DNA from: an uncultured Haemophilus sp.
GTDB taxonomy: Bacteria > Pseudomonadota > Gammaproteobacteria > Enterobacterales > Pasteurellaceae
DNA length: 29,999 bases
Assembly: GCF_905207935.1 (NCBI RefSeq)
Contig: NZ_CAJLNI010000005.1
Coordinates: forward strand, 1 to 29,999
Reading direction: 5' to 3'
Under the pieces are notes generated by a model. It searched no databases. It was not told the origin of the DNA and saw nothing but the letters and a program-made list of their open reading frames with translations. Positions 24,211-29,999 of the stretch are shown piece after piece. The first letter of the stretch is position 1. The number at the start of each line of letters is the position of its first letter. Both the position numbers and the translations under genes were made by a program.

Positions 24211-24242
24211 AAAAAAATCCCCGCATAATGAATGCAGGGATT
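24211..24242 (-). terminator. Terminator of the YuiF transporter gene, abutting priC
   Basis: On the minus strand AATCCC-T-GCAT and ATGC-G-GGGATT form a stem (fwd 24216-24226 with 24232-24242, one A-C mismatch) with a 5-base loop, followed by seven T (fwd 24211-24217). The last T is next to the priC ATG. It lies 7 bases after the transporter stop codon. Confidence 0.82.
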
Positions 24243-24249
24243 ATAACGA

Positions 24250-25602
24250 TTAAAGGGTCATGGCTGCAATCCAACCGAACGCTAATAATGGGATATTGTA
24301 GTGAATAAAGGTTGGCACAACAGAATCCCAAATGTGGTCGTGTTTACCATCTATATTCAAACCGGATGTTGGCCCAAGTGTTGAGTCAGAAGCCGGTGAA
24401 CCCGCATCTCCTAATGCTGCTGCTACACCTACGATAGCTACTGTCGCAAGTGGTGAGAAACCAAAAGAGAGACAAAGTGGTACATAAATTGAGGTGATAA
24501 TTGGTACAGTTGAGAAAGAAGAACCAATACCCATGGTAATCAATAACCCAACGAGTAACATTAAGAATGCCGCAACGCCTTTACTTTGAATCGCACCCGT
24601 TGAAAGTGCATCAACTAACTCTTTCACACCGCTTGTGGTATTAATCACATTAGCGAAACCAGACGCAGCAATCATAACAAAGCCGATCATCGCCATTAAA
24701 CGTAAGCCTTGTTGGAAAATATCGTTACTTTCCTTGAGTTTGAAGATACCGAATACACCGAAAATTGCTAAACCGACTAAACCACCAATAATTGTAGAGC
24801 TTGTGAAAAGCTGTGTGGCAAAAGTGGCGACAATAGCAACCGCACTTGCGGTAATTTGAATAGGTTTAATGTTCGCAATGTGTTGTTCAATTTCAGTTGT
24901 AGTTGGTTCTGCCGTTGTCACAACATACTCACGCGGTTTGCGATAGGTAACAAATACGGCAGTGAGTAAACCAAGAATCATACCAATAACAGGGATAAGC
25001 ATAGCGAAAGAAACTTCACCAACACTGGTTTGTAAGCCGAGTGGAGCCCCAGCAAGATTGATATTTTTTACTAAAACGCTTTCGATAAAGATTTTACCGA
25101 AACCAACCGGTAAGATCATATAGGTTGCGGTTAAACCGAAGGTAATAATACAAGCGACTGCACGACGATCGATTTTTAAACGGTTAAAAATAGAAAGTAA
25201 AGGTGGCACTACAATGGGGATAAACGCAATGTGCACTGGGAGCAAGTTTTGGGATGAAATGGCGAATAAAAGCAAAATACCAAGCAGCATATATTTAAAC
25301 CAGGCTAAATTTTTACCAGTTGGTGTTTTGTTCATTCGGGTAATAATTTTGTAGGCAAGCAAATCAGTGATGCCAGATTTTGAAATCGCAATGGCAAATG
25401 CACCGAGCATCGCATAGTTCATGGCAACTTCAGCACCACCACCTAAACCGCCTGTAAAGGCCTCAATGGTTTTGCTTAAACCTAGGTCTCCGCATAAGCC
25501 AGCTGTAAGAGCAGAAATCACAAGTGCGATAACCACGTTCACGCGCAGTAGGCTTAACGCCAGTAGCACGACAATTGAAATAACAACGGGATTAGATAGC
25601 AT
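24250..25602 (-). CDS. Na+/H+ antiporter-family transporter, YuiF type; probable histidine transporter
   Basis: A 450-residue inner-membrane protein with about 11-12 hydrophobic spans, of the NhaC/YuiF-like ion transporter superfamily; segments such as GDAGSPASDSTLGPTSGLN near residue 415 are characteristic. On sequence alone it could be a Na+/H+ antiporter. The 5' leader, however, holds a histidine-rich leader peptide and a terminator/antiterminator, so expression should rise when charged tRNA-His is scarce. This supports the view, recalled from comparative genomics of proteobacterial attenuators, that YuiF proteins of Pasteurellaceae import histidine. SD AAGGAACAAC precedes the ATG. Confidence 0.8.
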   Translation of the reverse strand: MLSNPVVISIVVLLALSLLRVNVVIALVISALTAGLCGDLGLSKTIEAFTGGLGGGAEVAMNYAMLGAFAIAISKSGITDLLAYKIITRMNKTPTGKNLAWFKYMLLGILLLFAISSQNLLPVHIAFIPIVVPPLLSIFNRLKIDRRAVACIITFGLTATYMILPVGFGKIFIESVLVKNINLAGAPLGLQTSVGEVSFAMLIPVIGMILGLLTAVFVTYRKPREYVVTTAEPTTTEIEQHIANIKPIQITASAVAIVATFATQLFTSSTIIGGLVGLAIFGVFGIFKLKESNDIFQQGLRLMAMIGFVMIAASGFANVINTTSGVKELVDALSTGAIQSKGVAAFLMLLVGLLITMGIGSSFSTVPIITSIYVPLCLSFGFSPLATVAIVGVAAALGDAGSPASDSTLGPTSGLNIDGKHDHIWDSVVPTFIHYNIPLLAFGWIAAMTL

Positions 25603-25620
25603 ATTGTTGTTCCTTATTGA

Positions 25621-25677
25621 TTAATTAAAAGAAAAAGGTCGCATAAAAGAAAATTGATTTAAGGTTAAATGTCGCAT
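25621..25677 (-). CDS. Possible 18-codon ORF between the histidine attenuator and the transporter gene
   Basis: ATG CGA CAT ... TAA encodes MRHLTLNQFSFMRPFSFN. A good Shine-Dalgarno sequence, AGGAG, lies nine bases upstream of its ATG. It lies after the attenuator terminator and ends 18 bases before the transporter start. It is not His-rich (one His), so it is not a second attenuator peptide of the usual kind; it could be a chance ORF or couple translation to the transporter. No homologue is known to me. Confidence 0.35.
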   Translation of the reverse strand: MRHLTLNQFSFMRPFSFN

Positions 25678-25704
25678 AGTAATAAACTCCTGTAAATTAA
25701 TAAT

Positions 25705-25740
25705 AAAACAAAACCCCTCGAAAGTTGCCTTCCGAGGGGT
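25705..25740 (-). terminator. Attenuator terminator of the histidine leader
   Basis: On the minus strand ACCCCTCG (fwd 25733-25740) pairs with CGAGGGGT (fwd 25713-25720), extended by three pairs after an A-C mismatch to a 4-base loop, followed by TTTGTTTT. The upstream segment CTTCCGAG (fwd 25768-25775) can pair either with CTTGGAAG-type sequence upstream (fwd 25780-25788) or with CTCGGAAG in the terminator's 5' arm (fwd 25729-25736), the competing pairings expected of an attenuator. Confidence 0.88.
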
Positions 25741-25807
25741 AAGATTTTTTGATCTTTATCTTGTCAGCTCGGAAGAAATCTTCCAAGCACGCCAACAGCC
25801 TGAAAGA

Positions 25808-25852
25808 TTATTCAGTTGAATGGCGATGATGGTGACGAAGGATAAAGTTCAT
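25808..25852 (-). CDS. Histidine leader peptide controlling the YuiF-type transporter gene
   Basis: A 14-residue ORF, MNFILRHHHRHSTE, with four His codons in five positions (HHHRH, residues 7-11), like the his operon leader peptides of enteric bacteria. GAGAG lies upstream of the ATG as ribosome-binding site. It is followed by mutually exclusive hairpins ending in an intrinsic terminator, so ribosome stalling at the His codons should permit transcription into the transporter gene. Too short for usual gene calling. The codon run and the structures are seen directly; the mechanism is known from his leaders. Confidence 0.9.
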   Translation of the reverse strand: MNFILRHHHRHSTE

Positions 25853-25894
25853 TTGAAACTCTCTTATTTAGATAACTAAATCGAATTACTTTTT

Positions 25895-25923
25895 AAAATA
25901 CGGTAAACCGAAAACGATTGCAA
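25895..25923 (-). promoter_or_regulatory. Promoter of the histidine leader/transporter transcript
   Basis: Minus-strand TTGCAA (25918-25923) and TATTTT (25895-25900) are exactly 17 bases apart, about 43 bases before the leader-peptide ATG. This leaves the expected short 5' segment before the attenuator. Confidence 0.65.
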
Positions 25924-25948
25924 GCCTTTTTTCTAAAATTTTTGAAAA

Positions 25949-26638
25949 TTAAAGTGCGGTCTGATTTTCAGCTGTTTTTTCCGTTTCATTTGTTTGAGCA
26001 ACATGCGGGAAACCACCAAGCTCTTTTAAATGGTTCACCATATAGCAAAATAATTCTGCCGTACGCTCAGTATCATATAGTGCCGAGTGTGCTTGTTTAC
26101 CATCAAAAGGGATTTTTGCCGCTTGGCATGCTTTGACGAGCACTGTTTGTCCAAACATAAAACCGGCAAGTGTTGCTGTATCAAACATTCCAAAAGGGTG
26201 GAATGGATTGCGTTTTACACCCGTACGTTCAGCCGCAGCCATCACGAAACTTTGGTCAAAAGCCGCATTATGTGCCACGATGATAGAACGCTGACATTCT
26301 GCATCTTTTTGTCCACGACGCACCATTTGGAATAACCCTGTGATGGCGTCTAATTCAGATACGGCACCACGTAATGGATTGTGAATATCAATCCCATTAA
26401 ATTTGAGAGATTCGGGATTAATATTTGCCCCCTCAAATGGTTCAATATGAAAATGGCATTTTTGGTCAGGTTGTAAATTGCCATTCTCATCCATTTTTAA
26501 GGTGATTGCCGCAAGCTCTAAAAGCGCATCTTTTTTGGCATCAAATCCCGCTGTTTCCACATCAATGATGACAGGGAAGTAGCCGCGAAAACGATTTTTT
26601 AATTGGTGGTGATAAGGGATTTCTTGAGAGTTGGACAT
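25949..26638 (-). CDS. rnt: Ribonuclease T
   Basis: 3'-5' exonuclease of the DEDDh family that trims tRNA 3' ends (end turnover) and matures 23S and 5S rRNA. The 229-residue protein has Asp26-Glu28 (DVET), Asp128 (AAFDQ), His184 and Asp189 (HSALYDTERT), matching E. coli Asp23, Glu25, Asp125, His181 and Asp186 with a constant offset of three. It follows gloA by 74 bases, as in E. coli (gloA-rnt), with a hairpin in the gap. The extra C-terminal residues (TNETEKTAENQTAL) are not conserved, and the final codons include an uptake sequence. Confidence 0.96.
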   Translation of the reverse strand: MSNSQEIPYHHQLKNRFRGYFPVIIDVETAGFDAKKDALLELAAITLKMDENGNLQPDQKCHFHIEPFEGANINPESLKFNGIDIHNPLRGAVSELDAITGLFQMVRRGQKDAECQRSIIVAHNAAFDQSFVMAAAERTGVKRNPFHPFGMFDTATLAGFMFGQTVLVKACQAAKIPFDGKQAHSALYDTERTAELFCYMVNHLKELGGFPHVAQTNETEKTAENQTAL

Positions 26639-26651
26639 ATTGTATCCTTTA

Positions 26652-26681
26652 AAATAAATAACGCAGGTAACCCTGCGTTAT
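26652..26681 (-). terminator. Hairpin between gloA and rnt (terminator or partial terminator)
   Basis: ATAACGCAGG (26658-26667) and CCTGCGTTAT (26672-26681) form a perfect 10-bp stem with loop TAAC. On the minus strand TTATTTTAA follows, a moderate U-tract. It lies 14 bases before the rnt start, so it may end most gloA transcripts or set the gloA:rnt ratio. Confidence 0.65.
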
Positions 26682-26712
26682 AAAAGAGCGAAAAAATCAA
26701 CCGCACTTTTAA

Positions 26713-27120
26713 TTAATTGCCTAGACCAGATTTTGAACTTTTATTTTCGATAAATTCAATTTTATAGCCATCTGGATCTTCAACGAAGGCAATAACGGTT
26801 GTACCACCTTTAACAGGGCCTGGTTCGCGAGTCACTTTACCACCACTTGCACGAACTGCTTCACAAATAGCATAAATATCATCAACACCGATAGCAATAT
26901 GTCCATACGCAGTGCCCTGTTCATATTTATCTACGCCCCAGTTGTATGTTAATTCAATTTCTGCAGCGCTTTCGCCATCTTCGTAACCTAAAAATGCAAG
27001 CGTATATTTATATTCCGGGTTTTCACTCGTACGCAATAAACGCATACCTAAAACATCTTGATAAAATTTAATAGAGCGGTCTAAATCACCTACTCGAAGC
27101 ATTGTGTGTAAAATTTGCAT
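26713..27120 (-). CDS. gloA: Lactoylglutathione lyase (glyoxalase I)
   Basis: Converts the hemithioacetal of methylglyoxal and glutathione to S-lactoylglutathione, detoxifying methylglyoxal. The 135-residue protein has the four metal ligands His5, Glu56, His74 and Glu122, at the same numbers as E. coli GlxI, a nickel enzyme. Two beta-alpha-beta-beta-beta (VOC) modules cover the length. SD GAGGAAAAC precedes the ATG. It is upstream of rnt on the same strand. glpT is divergent across a 235-base gap. Confidence 0.97.
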   Translation of the reverse strand: MQILHTMLRVGDLDRSIKFYQDVLGMRLLRTSENPEYKYTLAFLGYEDGESAAEIELTYNWGVDKYEQGTAYGHIAIGVDDIYAICEAVRASGGKVTREPGPVKGGTTVIAFVEDPDGYKIEFIENKSSKSGLGN

Positions 27121-27311
27121 CTTGTTTTCCTCTTTTCTATTTGGGTGTTGGGGGATTATAGCATAGAAATTTTTAAATAGACTTAGAACGTAATTTATCC
27201 CAGAAATTGGAGCGGTTTAAATGATGTAAATAAACTCGTCATTTGAAGTGGTCGGAGCTCTGTTCCATATTCGGCTTTGGTAATCTGTTTCTCGTTGTAG
27301 TGGCCTAGCTA

Positions 27312-27335
27312 TTACAAGGATACGACAAGTTGTAA
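27312..27335 (+). promoter_or_regulatory. Inverted repeat upstream of glpT (candidate operator)
   Basis: TTACAA (27312-27317) and TTGTAA (27330-27335) are separated by 12 bases, 21 bases before the glpT ATG. It could be a regulator site or chance in AT-rich DNA. In the rest of the 235-base gloA-glpT gap I saw no convincing GlpR or CRP site. Confidence 0.25.
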
Positions 27336-27355
27336 ATTATTATAGGAGAACAAAG

Positions 27356-28684
27356 ATGTTTTCATTCTTAAAAGCATCTCCTCCAGCACCAAGAATTGAA
27401 AGTTCTAGAACAGATGCCGAGTATAAAAAATTACGTTGGCAGGTATTTGCTGGAGTATTTATCGGGTATGCGGCTTATTATCTTATCCGCAAAAACTTTT
27501 CTTTAGCCATTCCTTATCTTATTGATGAATATGGCTTTACTAAAGCTGATTTAGGTACAGTTGGGGTAGCGTTATCACTGGCTTACGGTTTTAGTAAGTT
27601 CATTATGGGGAATATTTCTGACCGAAGTAATCCTAAATATTTTATTACCATTGGTTTATTAGGTTCAGCATTAGTGAGCTTAATTTTCGGTTTAGTGCCA
27701 GGCGTACTATCCTCTATTCCATTGATGATTGTGTTAGCTGCATTAAATGGCTGGTTCCAAGGAATGGGATACCCGCCAGGTGCAAAAACAATGACCAACT
27801 GGTTCTCAGTTTCTGAACGTGGTGTGTGGTGGAGCTGGTGGAACGTATCACATAACTTAGGTGGTGGTTTAATCGGCCCATTAGCGCTCCTCGGTTTATC
27901 GATTTTCGGCGTATGGCAATCTTTATTCTATTTACCCGCCTTAATCGCCATTGTATTAGCATTCATTATGTTCTATTTAATGCGCGATACACCTGAGTCT
28001 CAAGGATTACCGCCGGTAGATGAATGGAAAGGTGAAAAAATCGTAGAGAAAGTTGAATCAGCTCACACGCTTTCTTCTAAAGATATTTTTATGAAATACA
28101 TCATTAATAATAAGTTTTTATGGGCGATTGCACTTGCGAACGTATTTGTGTATTTCATTCGTTACGGCATTATTGACTGGGCACCAACGTATCTAAAAGA
28201 AGTGAAACATTTCTCAGTAGATAAACAAAGTTGGGCGTATTTCCTTTACGAATATGCTGGTATCTTTGGTATGCTTGCCAGTGGTTATTTAAGTGATAAA
28301 GTCTTTAAAGGCCATCGTGCACCACCGATGTTATTATTCCTAACCGGTGTATTAATCGCGATTATCGTTTATTGGAAAAACCCGGAAGGAAATCCACTCG
28401 TAGATAATATTTGTCTTGTTGCTATTGGTTTCTTAATTTACGGTCCTGTAATGATGATCGGGCTTCAAGCAGCAGACCTTGTGCCACGTGTTGCAACAGG
28501 TACAGCGACAGGTTTAACGGGGTTATTCGGTTACTTATTAGGTTCTGCGAGCGCAGGCTATGTGATGGGTAAACTGGTAGACTTATTTGGCTGGGACGGC
28601 GGTTTTTATGCCTTGATCGTTTCTTGCTTCTTAGGATTTGGTTTTATTGCTTTTACCTTACTCCATAAGCCAAATGCAGCGTAA
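27356..28684 (+). CDS. glpT: Glycerol-3-phosphate transporter (G3P/phosphate antiporter)
   Basis: Inner-membrane organophosphate:phosphate antiporter of the major facilitator superfamily, importing sn-glycerol 3-phosphate (and, in relatives, fosfomycin). The 442-residue protein has 12 predicted spans and aligns throughout with E. coli GlpT. Binding-site residues Arg45 (YYLIRKNF) and Arg269 (IRYG) are at the same numbers as in E. coli, and His166 (WNVSHN) matches His165. The MSDR-like loop (NISDRSNPK) is also present. SD AGGAG precedes the ATG. Single gene with a strong terminator; glpQ is not adjacent in this window. Confidence 0.95.
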   Translation: MFSFLKASPPAPRIESSRTDAEYKKLRWQVFAGVFIGYAAYYLIRKNFSLAIPYLIDEYGFTKADLGTVGVALSLAYGFSKFIMGNISDRSNPKYFITIGLLGSALVSLIFGLVPGVLSSIPLMIVLAALNGWFQGMGYPPGAKTMTNWFSVSERGVWWSWWNVSHNLGGGLIGPLALLGLSIFGVWQSLFYLPALIAIVLAFIMFYLMRDTPESQGLPPVDEWKGEKIVEKVESAHTLSSKDIFMKYIINNKFLWAIALANVFVYFIRYGIIDWAPTYLKEVKHFSVDKQSWAYFLYEYAGIFGMLASGYLSDKVFKGHRAPPMLLFLTGVLIAIIVYWKNPEGNPLVDNICLVAIGFLIYGPVMMIGLQAADLVPRVATGTATGLTGLFGYLLGSASAGYVMGKLVDLFGWDGGFYALIVSCFLGFGFIAFTLLHKPNAA

Positions 28685-28706
28685 TAAATATTATTTTACC
28701 TAAATT

Positions 28707-28745
28707 AAAATGTGGCTAAATTGTATTATTTAGCCACATTTTTTT
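28707..28745 (+). terminator. Intrinsic terminator of glpT
   Basis: AAAATGTGGCTAAAT (28707-28721) and ATTTAGCCACATTTT (28728-28742) form a perfect 15-bp stem with a 6-base loop, followed by T. It starts 22 bases after the glpT stop. Confidence 0.95.
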
Positions 28746-28810
28746 GTTATTTATTTACCTTACTATTATGCTAAGATAATACGGATCTTTTTATAAAAAG
28801 GAAAAAATGA

Positions 28811-29999
28811 ATGAATACAACAGGCCTTTTTAATCTTTCTTGGCAACGTTATTTAAATTTACTGTTTTTATTATTAACCGTCGGATTTTTAACGAGTGGA
28901 GTAGTCACGTTAATTGCAGCTAATTTAGATTATTTTTCTGATTTAGCCAAAATTTATGGCTTACAAACATTGCTTGTGGTGACAGTGGTATTAGGTATTT
29001 ATTGCTTTATTCGAGAGAGTCGTCGACAAGCCAAAGAAAAATTAAAGTGGAAGACATATAGCCTCTTTTTTGTTGTTTCTGTCTTGATTGGCGCTTTATT
29101 TGCCTTAGTCGGCCAAACCTATCAAACGGGGGCCGATGTATGGCAGTTATTTGCTGTTTGGACACTTTGCCAACTTCCATTTTTATTATTATTTCCGAAT
29201 GTGGCCTCTGCATTATTATTTGCCGCCACTGCCAATGTTGCGTTTTATTTATTTAATGAACAAAACTCGCATAACTCAATGTGTTATGCCGTGCTGATTA
29301 ATACTGTATTCCTCGTGGTATCTGAATTATTCAGTAAAACTTTTCATGATCAACATTGGCGTATTTTACCTAAAGTATTTTTAGTACTGACTTTTGCCAG
29401 TTTATTTGGTTTAACTGTAATTTATGATGTGTACTTTCATGCTTATGTTTGGGGTGAGCTTGGTCGTTCATCACTCAGTTCTTTACAGATTGCTATTCCT
29501 TCTTTGGTTGCATTTTACATATATCAAAAATACCGCTTTGATTTTATTAATTTAATTATTTCAGTTGTTGCCTTTCTAGGTGCTTATTGCTTTTGGGGTT
29601 CTGAGTTTATTCAAGCTTTCGAAGATGGATTGGTTTTAGGATTAATTGGCTTCATTTTTACTGTTATGGCAATCAATTGGTTGGTGAAACTCTATAAACG
29701 AGAACATCCAAATAATAAGAAATCCCATTGGGCGACTTCAATATTATGGGTGATAGCTTTATTGATAGCGGTAGTGACGATAGGCGCTTGGCTATTTTTT
29801 TCCTTAGGTTTAGATGAGTCTAGTACATTAATCATTGGTATTATTTTATTTGGCATAGCTTGGTCACTTACCTTAAATAAAGATAAAAATGAATACACTA
29901 CAATTTTAGCGGGTTTATTTTTTCTAATCGCAAACAGTTTTTTAGGATTCTATTTGCTTGTTAAATTTGATAATCTTTTTCTTTTATTAGGATATGAAT
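28811..29999 (+). CDS. DUF2157-like polytopic membrane protein, partial (C-terminus beyond window)
   Basis: An open frame of 396 codons with no stop runs off the right edge. The start ATG at 28811 has AAGGAA upstream; an overlapping ATG at 28807 is in a different frame and stops after 8 codons. The product begins MNTTGLFNLSWQRYLNLLFL and has about 12 hydrophobic spans. The segment ALVGQTYQTGADVWQLFAVW is typical of DUF2157 membrane proteins, which in many proteobacteria precede DUF4401/GDYXXLXY genes. Function unknown. A TGCTAAGAT sequence at 28769-28777 may be an extended -10. Confidence 0.75.
   Translation, partial: MNTTGLFNLSWQRYLNLLFLLLTVGFLTSGVVTLIAANLDYFSDLAKIYGLQTLLVVTVVLGIYCFIRESRRQAKEKLKWKTYSLFFVVSVLIGALFALVGQTYQTGADVWQLFAVWTLCQLPFLLLFPNVASALLFAATANVAFYLFNEQNSHNSMCYAVLINTVFLVVSELFSKTFHDQHWRILPKVFLVLTFASLFGLTVIYDVYFHAYVWGELGRSSLSSLQIAIPSLVAFYIYQKYRFDFINLIISVVAFLGAYCFWGSEFIQAFEDGLVLGLIGFIFTVMAINWLVKLYKREHPNNKKSHWATSILWVIALLIAVVTIGAWLFFSLGLDESSTLIIGIILFGIAWSLTLNKDKNEYTTILAGLFFLIANSFLGFYLLVKFDNLFLLLGYE

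Larger units (their letters stand above)
2800..26708. repeat. Dispersed DNA uptake sequences (25 exact AAGTGCGGT / ACCGCACTT)
   Basis: Exact copies start at 2800, 2823, 4809, 4960, 6067, 6543, 7189, 10584, 12591, 12649, 14373, 14952, 15817, 16482, 17184, 17560, 18656, 18687, 20451, 22440, 23639, 24102, 24839, 25952 and 26700. Both orientations occur, inside genes and between them. This is the Hin-type uptake signal used in natural transformation. Counts were made by eye, so one or two more may exist. None was seen in the first 2.8 kb or the last 3.3 kb. Confidence 0.92.

Noticed and set aside
27219..27247. AAATGA/TCATTT arms upstream of glpT as a CRP site
   Set aside because: Lacks the TGTGA core and the spacing is 14 bases rather than 6 between half sites.

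Overview
The window looks like ordinary chromosome from a Haemophilus-type member of the Pasteurellaceae. The best evidence is 25 exact copies, on both strands, of the 9-base DNA uptake sequence AAGTGCGGT (Hin type), about one per 1.2 kb, together with an AT-rich base composition and gene sequences close to the enteric/Haemophilus families. From memory, the run fadL-ogt-mutH-tilS-pdxY-accA-znuB-znuC-mepM-(tyrR)-hflX/hfq-rluC-rne follows the H. influenzae gene order, so H. parainfluenzae or a close relative is likely; the species is not proven here. There are no insertion sequences, phage genes or CRISPR arrays.

Layout. 1-3136 (all minus strand): the start of yciB, then yciC, the purine genes purM-purN behind a PurR box, and yfcZ. 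3345-6013 (plus): fadL, then the overlapping DNA-repair pair ogt-mutH. 6030-10928 (minus): pdxY-tilS (translationally coupled), accA and the zinc importer genes znuC-znuB. 11106-12584 (plus): the peptidoglycan hydrolase mepM. 12719-16299 (plus): a four-gene ferric-siderophore ABC importer with a Fur-box-like sequence in front; this block sits between mepM and tyrR and is the most accessory-looking part of the window. 16420-20076: tyrR (plus, with a perfect TyrR box over its own promoter) converging on hfq-hflX, plus rluC. 20503-23560: rne and tRNA-Ser(UGA). 23629-25852 (minus): a YuiF-type transporter gene controlled by a histidine-leader attenuator, followed by priC. 25949-27120 (minus): gloA-rnt. 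27356-29999 (plus): glpT and the first 396 codons of a DUF2157-like membrane protein.

Themes. Nutrient capture is prominent: zinc (ZnuBC), ferric siderophore, glycerol-3-phosphate, long-chain fatty acids and probably histidine. RNA metabolism is also well represented (RNase E, RNase T, Hfq, RluC, TilS), as is DNA repair/replication (Ogt, MutH, PriC). The regulatory sequence is unusually readable: PurR, candidate FadR, Fur-like and TyrR operators, a complete histidine attenuator, and about a dozen stem-loop terminators, some built from inverted uptake sequences.

I did not find a clearly undescribed multi-gene system. The items most worth a second look are the histidine-leader attenuator with a second 18-codon ORF behind it, the terminator whose 3' arm appears to be the priC ribosome-binding site, a short TyrR with Glu replaced by Gly in Walker B, the 14-bp uptake-sequence hairpin inside the start of hflX, and the siderophore block.
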